A stretch of DNA of 64,000 bases from Gelatoporia subvermispora B (taxonomy: Eukaryota > Basidiomycota > Agaricomycetes > Polyporales > Gelatoporiaceae). The notes under the pieces are model-generated. The model was given only the letters and a program-made list of their open reading frames with translations. It ran no database searches and was not told where the DNA came from. Position numbers and translations under genes: made by a program. Shown here piece by piece: positions 45,571 through 58,000 of the stretch; within the stretch, counting starts at the first letter, position 1, and every line of letters starts with the position of its first letter. The stretch spans positions 1,039,234 to 1,103,233 of the forward strand of contig KB445799.1 of NCBI GenBank assembly GCA_000320605.2, given 5' to 3'.

Positions 45571-46946
45571 TCAAGCCCCTTGCAGAAGCCATTGGAACCC
45601 AAGCACTACGTCTTGCCCAAACTTTTTTCCGCTCTTTGTCTCTGGTGCATGAGCATGAAACGCATGTCCGACGCCGGGATATCTAGTATCAGAATTAGTG
45701 AACAAGTAAACGACATGCAGACAACAATAATGGTCTGCTAACATTTCAATCTTGGTCTTGACACCATCTTCTCTGAGAACTCTTTCGTATATGATTCCTT
45801 CGTCACGAAGAGGGTCTATGCCGCAGACTTGCAAGAAAGTTGGCGGAAGGCCTGCATGCGACGGGTAAAGGAGGGGAGAACATTCAGGATCAGCAGGAGG
45901 TGCCCTGTACATTCCTGTCAAGACCATTAACAACGGTAATGATAGTGTATATTGGACGCAGTACCATAAGCAGCAACCATGTGCGACTTCGCGAGTAGCC
46001 TCTCATCGCCGACTGTGTCAAATGACACCAATTCGCTCTTGTATCTGCTCGGGTCAGCAATGACTCGCCTTGCTCGTGGATAAGACGCACTTCTCGGGAT
46101 AGGCGTCAGGATGACACGTCGCGGGTATCTGAAGAAATTGCCCAGTGATCTTTCGTCCGTTAAAGAAGGGATCACTCTGTGCGCGATGAACCATGATAGC
46201 CGCAAGATTCCCGCCCGCAGATAACCCTCCGATGATAAATCCCTTAGAAAGATCTACGGATAGCGCTGACGCGTTCTCGACGGCCTGTCACAACTAGTAA
46301 GGATTCTATATTTCTTAACAGGCTTGAGTACATATACCCATTTAATGGCGGTGTACGAATCATTCACGGCAGCAGGATATGGATGCTCAGGCGCAAGCCT
46401 ATCGTTGTGTTACAACTCTCTTCATATTGACGACGAGAGGTTTTGCTTACCGGTAGTCCACATTGACTATAGTCATCTGCACATGCACACATAGTGCCCG
46501 AAGAAACGGATCATCCTGTTCCAGTCCGCCAAATACCCACGCTGGTCGAAAAGTAAGGCAAGCTCCAGATACGCTGAATTCACGACGAACCTCCCCCATG
46601 GTAATAGATTAGCAGAGGGAATGTCTTGTTCACCTGTCCCGTCGGAGTAGGGATAAAGCATTGCACGCTGATTTCCCCCCCTTTGACTGCAATGCGATGG
46701 TATCTAACGCTATACTCGGACTCTGGAAGGATATGAGGGTCGTATAAACCGACACCACATTGTGAGAAGCTCACCTGGAGGTACATGCGGCTCGGCGGCC
46801 TTGATCGCAGGAATCACTACGCCAGCATAGAAATTGGCTCGTGCCTGCTCCAAATCGTTCGCTCCGCTCCCGAAGCTGTTCACGTTCTCCAGGATTGCCG
46901 CGACTTCGGGATCCGGAAATGCCAGGGCATTACGGTCGAGGGACAT
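45571..46946 (-). CDS. HSL-type alpha/beta-hydrolase (esterase 2)
   Basis: The start at 46946 gives MSLDRNALAFPDPEVAAIL, then VKGGEISVQCFIPTPTG, the oxyanion-hole motif HGGGAWVFGGLEQDD (spliced across an intron of about 50 nt), MTIVNVDYR, the nucleophile elbow IIGGLSAGGNLAAIM, DPFFNGRKITGQFLQIPATC, DPECSPLLYPSH, QVCGIDPLRDEGIIYERV and RYPGVGHAFHAHAPETKS, ending WLLQGA at 45571. All triad elements are present (Ser in GLSAG, Asp in IDPLRD, His in GVGHAF). It is a tandem paralogue of esterases 1 and 3 on the same strand. A TATATA patch lies about 95 bp upstream. Substrate unknown. Confidence 0.85.
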
Positions 46947-47464
46947 CTTGATAGGGTAATATGTGCAGCGTCGATTTCGTTGACTCTCCTGGCGAATGCA
47001 AGAAGCGCAGTATCGCTGTCGAACCCTGGGACGGCCCTCTTATATATTTTCAACATGTCGAGCGATACTGGAAAGTTCGGCGGCAGAGCGGCGGCGCCGT
47101 AGGAAGGCACCTCTCACTCACACGCGTGTCGTACGAAGGCGCTTGGGCATCGTAATCCCAGCCGTCTCGCAATCATGTGCAAGATGAATTGCCTAATAAA
47201 GCTTGACGTGAGGCTTTCATTTGTCATACAGATCCAGCTGATTGCTGCCAGAATGACACTATGGGCCATTTGCGATCACGGAGCGGAACGAGACGGCGTA
47301 CGCACTGATGTCCTTATGGGTGAAGCCGATGGAGAATACCTCACCGGAGGTCATATATAATACTCCAAACGTGTGTCTCGTTGAACACCAAAGCACGGAA
47401 TGCGAGCTCCTTGATCCACTTCTCGCAGAATACCATCAGAATAGTAAACATGCTAGAGATTCGA
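46947..47464. other. Intergenic between esterases 2 and 3
   Basis: Contains the esterase 2 promoter (TTATATATTTTC near 47040). Short overlapping frames show no domain. Confidence 0.45.
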
Positions 47465-48815
47465 TCAGGATGTTGCGTTGCTCGATAATAGCCACTTGAG
47501 TCCATCCCTGAGATCCTGGTAATACTTAACTCCCGCTCTACTCTTCGGAAAGAATACAAAGAATCCATGACCGACCCCTGGGTATCTGAGCTCAGACAGT
47601 CAATTCGACTTCAAGAATGAGTGAAAAGTCCAGTAGCTTACACATCGATCCTCGTCCTAGCATCATCCTCTCTAAGAAGCCGCTCGTATAGAAGAGCTTC
47701 GTCGCGCAGTGGATCCCTACCACAGACCTGAAAGTATGCCGGAGCAACGCCTTTGTGGGACGGATATAACAATGGAGAACATTCAGGATCGGACGGTGGC
47801 GCGCCGTACTTTGCTATGCGATGGTGAGCGATCCTAGAAAACAATGCAATGATTTGCGACACCCACCATAGCAGTCGTCCGCAGTAGACTTGTCCAAGAA
47901 CCCGGGATCACCCAGTGTCGCATACGATTTTAGCTCCGCCTTGTACTGTTCAGGATACGCGTCGGGATGCACAGTACTGGGGATCTGAAGGTGCTGCCCA
48001 GTGATCCTACGACCCTCAAAGAAAGGATCGTCTCGAGCACGATGGGCCAGGACTGTGACTATGTTGGCACCAGCAGATGCGCCAGCAACGATGAAGCCTC
48101 TGTCGAGAGATGCGGAGAGCATGGGTGCATTTTCGGCGGCCTGAAGACAAGATACACAGCATCACTTCCCGAGCTATGGTGGCATAGGTCGCCTATCGTC
48201 TTACCCATTTCAGACCTGCATATGCATCATTGACTGGGGTAGGAAAAGGAAATTCTGGGGCCAATCTGAGATGTTCTTAGTCTAACACAGAACACATTGG
48301 ACATCAACGCATCGAAGCTGACCGATATCCAACGTTGACAGTGACTATCTGGAATTCGACGCAGATTGCTCGAAGCAAGTAGTCATCGACATCTATGTTT
48401 CCAAAGACCCAACCTACTCTGCTTGAGTGTACATCAGGACATGAGACCATTACCATCAATACCCACCTCCACCAAACATGTGGTACAAAAGTGGGTATAA
48501 CTTGTCCTTTACGCCAAAAGGTGTAGGAATGACGCATCTGAGAGTGATTTCACCACCCTCCACGGGGATTTTGCATTCTTCCACTCGATACTCCGACTCT
48601 ATGTGTGTGTCAGACCAATGACCTCAGGAAAGACAGTGGGCTAGATTACCTTGGGGCAGTAAGGACTCGTGATTACGCCTGACAAGAGGAGGAATGGCGT
48701 TTCTCCAGGCGTTCCGCGCGGCAGCCAAAGAAGCGGCAGGAGGTGCACGTGGAGGTAGGGATGTCAAGAGTTCAACCATCTCTGGGTCATGGACAGACAG
48801 TTGGTCGCGATCCAT
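47465..48815 (-). CDS. HSL-type alpha/beta-hydrolase (esterase 3) with altered oxyanion motif
   Basis: The start at 48815 gives MDRDQLSVHDPEMVELL, followed by VEGGEITLRCVIPTPFG, then HMFGGG joined to WVFGNIDVDDYLLRAI, IVTVNVGYR, FIVAGASAGANIVTVLAHRA, DPFFEGRRITGQHLQIP, DPECSPLLYPSHKG, QVCGRDPLRDEALLYERL and RYPGVGHGFFVFFPKS, ending LLSSNATS. The catalytic elements (Ser in GASAG, Asp in RDPLRD, His in GVGHGF) are present. However, the canonical HGGG, whose glycines hold the oxyanion, reads HMFGGG here, and NVDYR has become NVGYR, so activity may be changed or lost. Otherwise the same exon pattern as its two paralogues. Confidence 0.82.
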
Positions 48816-49787
48816 CGTGCGGCGTGGCCGATAGGCTCAAATCAGACGGTAACAACCTATCACTCAGCCGCATCCGGGCCTCTATATCTATACAACGACG
48901 GGCAGTGATGGAGCCCCGTCGGCGTAAGGGCCCGGAAGGAAGCACTCGAAGTAGTGCCTGAGATGATCACAAGGCGCAATACTAGTGATTCTCTACCTCA
49001 AGCTCTTGACCCCAGAGACACATACATCAACCATTCAGAGGCGATACCTCTCCGTAGCAGTGCTGTCCTCTTGCAATAGGCAGCCCCACGCAGCTAGCGG
49101 GCTGGCTCCAAGGAGTGAGCCAGTACTAGTGACTTCGAATGTGATGTGACACCTTTGGCTACGCCGTGCGGCCGTGAGTCGCTGTTTCCGAAAATTGCCC
49201 AGAACTCGAATTATATGACGCTGAGAAGTCTGCATCAAAAATATTTGTTTGGATAGTACAGCGGAAAAGCAACTCCATGACACCCATGTTGGCACTAAAC
49301 TCTCAAGGTTGCACTACCTCAGCTTCGAGTCGAGAGGAGAAACGATCAGACGCGTCCTCGAATTGGTCACATCCACCTGGCAAGAGAAGATCACGTGATG
49401 TTCTGAGCTTCGGTCCCATCGAGAATTCAACCGTAACAAAGACGTCGAAGCACACAAACTATCTTCAAGCAATGATATAGACGAGGACGCGATATAGCAG
49501 TCCGTACTTCAGTGATGTGGGGTATACGATCGCCGATGCCATTTGAGCCCTGATCGGGACTTCGCTTCGTCGTTTTCAGCTATTTTACACCGTGGAACGA
49601 GCCCCGATCGAGATGAGAGTAACATAAAGAAAGGATACACCAACTGTCGGTATGAGGATAGTAACGAGAGACATGGACTCAAGATCTGTTGATACATAAT
49701 TGCCAAAACCTGAAGAGAGAAATGGTGTCGCAGACTAGACGAATCAAAGAAACAATGCTAAACGAGAGTCGAGAGCAGATGAGCAAA
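48816..49787. other. Intergenic between esterase 3 and the histidine kinase 3' end
   Basis: No gene recognised. ACTAGTGA occurs twice (near 48981 and 49126) flanking about 150 bp, without terminal repeats. Confidence 0.45.
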
Positions 49788-52700
49788 TCATGCGAATTCC
49801 TGGCCCCGCCAATCTCTCAACAGAACCGAAACGGGCAGTGCGGATCGATGTTGAGTACGTGTCCTTGCTGCTTGCATCTTTCGCTCCTTAGCAAGCTTGT
49901 TGATTGTGTTTATCAAGTCACTACGACGTAATGGTTCTATGAAAGGTGCATTAGCTAGGGTTGTCTTGGATTGAATAGTAGAGCGTACTGGTGATGTGAT
50001 CGTCCTTTAGGTGAGATATTCCATGGTCAGAGGTGCAATGCAAGTATCAGGCAAATGTTGCTCACCATGCCGGCCTGCAGACACCGTTCACGATCACCAA
50101 TCACTATAAAACATGTAAGACTCCGCTATCAAGGAGAACCGGACCGATACGTACTTGCATGCGCAGTTAACGCGATGATGGGTACAGGGTCAAGCCCGTG
50201 CGCTGTCTCATAGGCACGAATGAGCTCGGTAGCTTCCATACCTCCCATAAACGGCATGGACACGTCCATCTATTGGTGATGATCAGTCACATGTTCACAT
50301 CATGACGCTTGCAGTACCCACCAGGATAACATCGAACGGGCGGTTCCTCTGGATGCGTGCCTTGAATGCGTCGACTGCCAATGAGCCGTTCTCCGCAATC
50401 TCAATCTGGTGACCATGCTTCTCCAGAATCTTGACTGCTAACTTCTGGTTGACGAGGTTATCCTCTGCGATGAGGATCTCGTAGGGAATGTCATTCTCGG
50501 CGACAACAGGAGTGACGGTGTTGGATTCGAGAGCGGAGATCAGGGCTGCTGCAAGATCTTGAGCGGTCACTGGTGTTGTTACCTGAGAGGATATACTATT
50601 GTCCAGACACCATTTCACTGAAGTCTTGTCAGCGAGACGACGACTGCTGAAAGCAGGCAATCTCTTACGATTGAGGCGGGGAGTAGATTGCTGGAAGTAT
50701 AGGTGAGTATACGGCGTTGGTATAGGAGAGTAGTCCGACGTACCGGTGAGAGGAGGACGATGGGAATGTAGCGCAGATGCTCGTGTTCACGCAGCGTCTC
50801 GGTCTGCGGTACGAGCACAATCAATGCCGCAGATTCTTCCCACGAGAATTAACTGAACGTACCACATGGAGCGAGTCGACAACGATCGTGTCGATATGTG
50901 GGCAAGTTTGCTTGTCCGCCACCTCCGATACGTCATGTACGACGTATGGGCGTAAGCCTAGCTCGAGGATCCTCTGCATGACGCCGGTGCGGTCATAGAG
51001 GGTGTCAACAAAGAGGATGTTACGGTTGGCGAATGGCTGCATCTTGCTCAGGGTCGCCTCGGTCGATGTTGGGCTTATTTGCGAGGTAATGGTGAAGAAG
51101 AACTTCGAGCCACGGCTCACTTCCGATTCGACCCACATGTTACCCTGCATGAGAGTTACGAGACGCTTGGAAATCGATAAACCTAGACCGGTTCCACCGT
51201 ACTCCTGACGTGCGGGGATTACGCCATCAGATGCCAACATAGCCACAAATAGCTCCGGAAACTCACTCTTGTCGTTGAGCCGTCGGCTTGACAGAACGTA
51301 TCGAAGATCATGGTGAGCTTGTCCTTTGCGATACCGATACCGGTGTCGGATACGCAGAACTCGAGAGTGACATTCTGGTCGTCCAGAGCAAGTAACCTGC
51401 AGCTAAGAGCAACATGGCCCTTTCGTGACACCTTAGATGGAGTGAATTTGATCGCATTGCCGACCAAGTTGGTGATGACCTGTCTTAACCGGAGGGAGTC
51501 ACCAATCAACTGATCAGGGATATCAGGATCGACGTCGTAGGTGAGGTCCAATTGGTTCTGAGATGCACGGACGACTAAGGTCTTCAGGATGCCGAAGACT
51601 GTCTGCCGGAGCGAGTAAGACACTTGTTCCATGGTCATGCGTCCAGCCTCAACTATAATCGAGTAAGATGAGCATAATCGGCCGGACCATAGACAGGGTT
51701 AACGTACTCTTCGAGATATCCAAGATATCATCAATAATCAATAATAAGGACCGGGCCAAGCTGTGAACTAAGAGCAGGCTTTCGCGCTGTGACCGGTTCA
51801 AATCGCTGTCAAGCGTCAACTCCGTCATACCAATGATACCGTTCATGGGCGTCCTGGAACCGGGTCAGTACGACATAGGTGGCCGATATGATCGGGGGTA
51901 ACAAACCTGATCTCGTGGGACATGTTTGCCAAGAACTCGGACTTGCTACGGTTGGCCAACTCGGCGGCTTCCCTGGCGGCAGTGTTCTTCTGGATACTGT
52001 CTCGCAAGTTGAAGACCATCTGATTGATCTGAGTCTTCAAGGAGTCCATCTCGCCGTTTGCTTCAACCGTGATGAACCGGCTAAAGTCGCCATCCATGGC
52101 CGCTGCGGAAATCTGTGCAAAACCGCGCACTTGTGTCGTCAAGTTGCTAGCCATGGTATTCACGGACATACTGGTATGTGGGAGTCAGGCTGTGCCCGCA
52201 TACTGTTGTATAAGACGAGTACGTACGTGATCTCTTGCCAGATACCCTCGACATTGCCAACCTCAGCCTGTCCACCTAACTTGCCCTCCGTTCCGACCTC
52301 GCGAGCGACTTTCTTGACCTCAGCCGCGAAAATGGCCAATTGGTCGATCATACGGTTGATGGTGTTGACGAGATCCAGGATCTCTCCGGAAACAGAAACG
52401 CCCGTGACCTTCTGTGTCAAATCACCGCGGGCGACGGCAGTCTGAGTGCAGAAAAGCTCAACATCGCATTATGAGATCCAGGGTTACCAAAGGGTACGCA
52501 CCGTAGCAACCGCAATTGTTCTCACTTGCACCGTCAACTAAACGTTCATGTTAGCAGTGCCTCACTACCGGTTAGGAAGTGAGTACTCACGTTAGAGGCC
52601 ATGACGTTGACATTATCGGTCAAGTCCTTCCAGGTCCCACCGACATTGTCGACCTTCGCCTGTCCACCCAACTTACCCTCCGTTCCGACCTCCTTGGCGA

Positions 52701-55094
52701 CACGTGTGACCTCGTCCGCGAAGATGCTCAAACTTTCAGTCATGCCGTTGACAGTCTCCTTCAAGTCCAGCATCTCTCCGCGCACATCAACGGTGATCCG
52801 CTTCGTCAAGTCGCCGCCTGCCACGGCCTTCGTGACTTCGGCGATCGAGCGCACCTGACGCGTCAAGTTCATGGCCATTAAGTTGACATTCTCTGCCATG
52901 TCCTATCCGAGGCGTTAGTCGTCAGATCACCGAGTAATTAAAAAGATCATGAACTCACCTTCCAGACACCTTGAACATCCGGTACGGACGCTTGACCACC
53001 CATGATACCCTCGGTACCGACCTCCAACGAGACACGTGTGACTTCGCTGGCTAACGTCGATAAGCGGGACACCATCTGGTTGACGGTCGTCTTCAAATCT
53101 AACATCTCTCCCTGAACGTCAACGTTGACGGTCCGGCTCAAGTCACCATTGGCCACGGCCTTCGTGACCTCGGATATCGACCGCACTTGGTCCGTCAAAT
53201 TGCTGGCCATTTTCTGTCAGGGGCGCAGCCAAAGTCATATAAGCGGGTGGAGGGAGATCAAATCAACATAAAGACGCACGTTGACATTACGGGTCAAATC
53301 CGCCCAGGTGCCCTGCACGCCCTCGACCTTCGCCTGTCCGCCCAAAATACCCTGCGTTCCGACCTCCAATGCGACTCTCGTGACCTCGGATGCGAATGCG
53401 CTCAATTGGTCCACCATGGAATTGACGGTGCATTTCAAAGTGAGCATCTCTCCCTCGACTTCGATCTCGATCTTCTGCGTCAAGTCACCCTTGGCGACAG
53501 CAGTCGTGACCTTGGCGATAGACCGCACTTGATCCGTCAAACTGGAACACATTCGATTGACCTGAGGTATGCATGACGTCAGGCACGGTTATGTAGTAGA
53601 GCGAGAGGGTACTCACATTTCGTGTCAACTCTAGCCATACCCCTTCAACGTCTGGTACGTGTGCCTGACCACCCAACTTGCCCTGAGAACCAACCTCCAT
53701 TGTTACCCGAGTGACCTCTGCCGCTAATAACCTAAGCCGGATGACCATCTGATTCACGGTATTCTTCAGTTCTAAGATTTCCCCGCGAGCGTCGACATCA
53801 ATTTGCTTGGACAAATCACCCAACGCGACAGCTTTCGTGACCTTTGCGATAGACCGGACCTGGTTTGTCAAATTGGCGGCGAGCTTGTTGACGACACCGG
53901 TGAGCTCTCTCCACGTTCCTTCGACATCGAGGACTAATGCTTGACCACCAAGTTTGCTGGAGACCAATCAGATGCTCGATTAGGTCACCACAGCTTGCGA
54001 TAACGTACCCTTCCGTTCCGACCTCCTGACTGACACGTGTGACCTCCTTTGCGAATTGACTCAACTTGTCCACCTGGCGGAGCAGGTGAGGACAGTGGTG
54101 AATCATGACACAGTGTATTACGTACCATTGCATTGATGACCTCCTTGAGCTGAACCATGACAACACCCTGGACGGGGACCGTGATCTTCTGAGACAAGTC
54201 TCCGCGTGCGACCGCATTGCAAACCCGTGCGACGTCCTGGACCTGAGTCTTTAACAGTTTGAGTTCCTCGACCGCGCTGAGACCGCTCTCGAACGCCGCA
54301 GCGGCGAGAGGACCGGGGGGTACAACCAGTGGCGAGCTCATAGGGCCTTTGCTGAACTCGGCTGCCATCGCCGCGCCATCCATGTAAGGCTTGCCACAGC
54401 TCGGGCAGCAGAGAGGACCGTTGTTACCTGCCGCGGGAGCCGAGTTTACCGCAGTACCGTTTGCCTGTGCCTGGAGTACACCGAGCGGGTTGACGACGCC
54501 CTCGAGCGAGATCGCGCCCGGGGACGGCGCGCGGCCCTTGCCCTGCATCGCGGACGGTACGGTGACCATCTGCTGCATCGTCTCGGCCTGCGCAGACGGC
54601 GTGATGTCGTCGAGGCTCGACACCTCGGACATCGCCTCGGACATCTCGAGGTCCTTGATCTCGCTGCTGAGCGTGCTGGGGATGCTCTCAACGGAGCTGT
54701 GGGCGGTGAAGAACGGCGACACGTTCTCCCCGCCGTGCAGGAAACCGTTCACCTCGCCTGTGATCTCCGCGCACGTCGTCTCGCTCCGCGACGAGTCCGA
54801 GCTGGAACTCGAGCTCGAGCTGGGGCTGTCACCGACACTGCGCCGCTTCTTCGTCTCGGGGCCGCAGGCTTGTGCAGCCTTGATCGCGCCTAGCTCTTCC
54901 TCCGCGGTGTACATGCGGCGAGTGATGGCGCTGAGGGAGCGGAGGACGGTGTCGGTCTGCCAATCGCTGGGTCCATGGTATCTGGGAATCGGGGTCGCAA
55001 GGGGGCCCGGGCCAAGCTCGTAGATGGAGAGGAGAGCGACGAGATGGCTCAAGAAGGGGTGCTGAACACCCCTATAATCGACGATGTTGGTCAT
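49788..55094 (-). CDS. nik1: Group III hybrid histidine kinase (Nik1/Os-1 type)
   Basis: About 17 short introns divide a protein of roughly 1,450 residues starting at [14 protein letters not shown] (55094). After a Ser- and acid-rich region and a CCPSCGK segment, seven HAMP units follow, each with a core such as [88 protein letters not shown] and [15 protein letters not shown], most linked by [16 protein letters not shown] spacers. Then comes the H-box [16 protein letters not shown] (phospho-His), the N-box [21 protein letters not shown] and [14 protein letters not shown], and a receiver domain with [28 protein letters not shown] and DDHITKPLRR. No membrane segment is seen. In fungi this kinase signals osmotic stress through HPt/Ssk1 to the Hog1 pathway and is the target pathway of phenylpyrrole and dicarboximide fungicides. 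Confidence 0.93.
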
Positions 55095-58000
55095 CGTCGC
55101 CGGGGGCGTGCGCGATGGCGACAGCGATGGTGAAGGAAGAAGGGAGAGTTTGAGATTGAAAGTAAGATGCAGGCTGCAACTATTATCTCTCGGCAAGCGC
55201 GTGGCTGCACCTCAAGCTTACATGCCCACCTCAAAATTCCACTGCACAGCGTCCGCCTGTTTGTTTCTTCCGTCGTTTCGGATCTCTCGACGATGCAGAA
55301 ATTGCACTGTATTTTCAGAGCTTTACCTCGCTATCCTACTCCGAGAGACCAAGAGTTCGAGGTTTCGAGCAATGTTAAGTTCCCCCAGTCACCCGGTTGC
55401 CTCACCGGTGTGGCAAAAACCCAGTGAAGGCCCTTCCTCATGTTTTACCCGAACCTTCGGCATACAAAAAGGAGGCATGCGTTAGCATGCGTTGTATATT
55501 CGGTTCATATCGGGATCTCTGGTGTGGAAGGCATGGGGAGACCCCGGAGGTTCCATCGAATATCTTTACTGAACTTGGCTGCGCTCTGCGCGACGATGGG
55601 TAGCCGTATCAGCTCACAACTTCGGAAGCTTTGATACGGAAATCATCATGAAAGCTCTCGGACCGTAATCCGATCCCGCCCATATCGTGCGCGGTCGTCG
55701 GGAGAGAAACCGGCGTAAAAAGTCGTGTGGCAACAACGCCCATAATTGACACCCGATGTTGGCATGAAGACGTGAGCGCTCTGGCAGAACACGCCGGAAC
55801 TCAATCAAAAGTCTCTCAGAAATCATCGCAGTCGCGATTGCGATTTTCTTGAAGTATCTGCTGCTGCTGCGAACCCTGTGAACTAATTTAGGGGGGGTTC
55901 GGCCGGTTCTGCTAGGAGCCGCGGATAAGCCAAAACAGGTAAGTCGCCGGTCCATCAACTTATCACCGCTATATACGGGCTTAGATTATGGCACAATTTT
56001 GACCTGTGTGACTTAGGCTCCCCCTTAGCTGCAATATTTTAACTCTCCGACGGGCAAGATAGGACGTATCTTCTTTATTCTGACTCCGCTATGCCCAGAT
56101 GCGGAAAGATTGGGAAATGCTCTGTAGCTGCGGTGACTGAGACCAATTGACTAACGACTGATTACACCGGCCTATAGAGAGTCTAGAGGTCAATTCAGAA
56201 GAAAGAGCGCATGGAATCTTCGTCCTGTCCTAAGATGCCGTACATCCTCCGAGTGTCTGCGACTTTTCTATTGGTATCATTTCTTCACCGTTTCTCTTGG
56301 CTCTTCCTCGACGTCCAGGACGAGGTGAAAGGTGAACCGCCACACCCTTGACAAGCTCCGCAAGAACCGACGGCACGGGGCCGGCAGATAACGCAGCAGG
56401 GGTGGCGCGGGTCCCCTGTGGCTGCAGCACAAGACCGTTCGGGTTGGTACGCACGGAGCGGATTGTCCCCCGTAGTCAGGTGGGGTGTCCAAACAAGATG
56501 GAATAAGCCACGCTGCGAACCTAATCTATACATGGACCACAGCACTTGTGGAGGATCATACACGTAAATGTACAGAGCCACTCTCGCCGCGCGCAGGGGG
56601 CGTGTTCGCGGAAGAAGCTTGGTGGGAGCCGCAGAGAGCCCCGACGCGCCTCAAGCCTCGAGGCAGATTCCTTGGACTGCAAGATAGACTTTCGTTGCAC
56701 GAAAGCCATCTGCAGTCCACAACACGCGTACAGGCGCTGCATGACGCAAGCGATGCAAGCGAGCAACGACAACGTCCAGGACGATCATTCCAATGCCGCA
56801 CGTTCGATTGGCAGGCCAGCGCCCCGCGCACCTTGTGACGCCTCAGGGATCCCGAACAGCAGCCTGCCCACTGGACGAGCACCGGATGGGCGAGGGAACT
56901 ACCTCCCCCCGACCAAAGGTTCCGGCAGCGCGTCCCAGGAAGAAGGGGTTTGAGTTGCATGTCATGTTCGATGCGCTTCGAGGAGATTCGGGTTAGACAG
57001 CCGTGTGAAGGGAAAGAGCCAGAGAAGGAGAAGAACCGGGTCACGAGTGCGGAATCGTCGAAATTGCTGCGCGATGTTGCGATACCCTACGGTAGCTGCG
57101 CGGAGCTAGCTACTTGCGTGGCTAGATGGCGTGTGGTGCTAGCAGTGTGGTGTTTCCACGAGATGTAGTCGCCAGAGGTCATACGACGAGTCATGATGAT
57201 CCGCGTAGTATCAAAGAGAGCGTTGCGGAAGACACGAGCTAAGCTGTCGACATCGCTGCAGAGTGAGGTCGAGTGGGCGGATGGGGATCTCGCACCGGGT
57301 AAAGGCGAAGGATGTTTGGAGCCAATGGAATAGCGCTTCACAGTGCAACCAAGATCCCGCCTCGTGCCCATCGCACTGCATTTCTGCCGTCTCGCCAAGA
57401 AGTTAGAGGTAGGAGGTTTCCGCCCAGTGCTTTGTAGAAGGTACATGCTGGGCAGCGTACCCTTACAAAAAGGACACATCAGAGAGTAGGTTCAGCGACA
57501 TGCCTGGACACACTCGCCAACGCTGGAGTACATCAGGCTAACCGAAGGTGGAGGTCTGTCTTGGCAAGAAGTGTGGAGGTGATGGAGCGCTGAAAGATTT
57601 ATAAACCCTATACACTTTCTCAATAACGCACACTATTCTCTCATTCACCGTACTTGCCTGAGCCCCTGCGAACTGTGTCATTGTCGCCCGCAAAGAAATC
57701 CGATGCTCTTCATGATGCTAATCTTCAAAGATACAGATTGACGTATGGCGACGATACAACTGCGCAGGTAGCCGGTACCCATATGTTGATTGCGACTTAT
57801 CAAGCCATACGGTGCGTTTGAAGTCCCTATTGTAGCAGCATGGTCGAATTAGGTGCATGAGGCGATGTGATCCGCAGTGCAGCTTCACGATTGGCGGTTC
57901 GGAGACTAAAAAGGTAAGCATCGCTCGTTCGCAACCTGAGTTGAAACAAACCTCTCACTAATGATGAAAATTGCCAGAAGACCACGAAGAAGAGATGCAA

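Noticed and set aside
48981..49134. Repeated ACTAGTGA words flanking about 150 bp, considered as a small insertion
   Set aside because: No inverted termini or coding content, and the repeat could be chance.
56485..57044. Overlapping 117-162-codon frames on both strands
   Set aside because: Mutually antisense, no recognisable domain, no splice extension.
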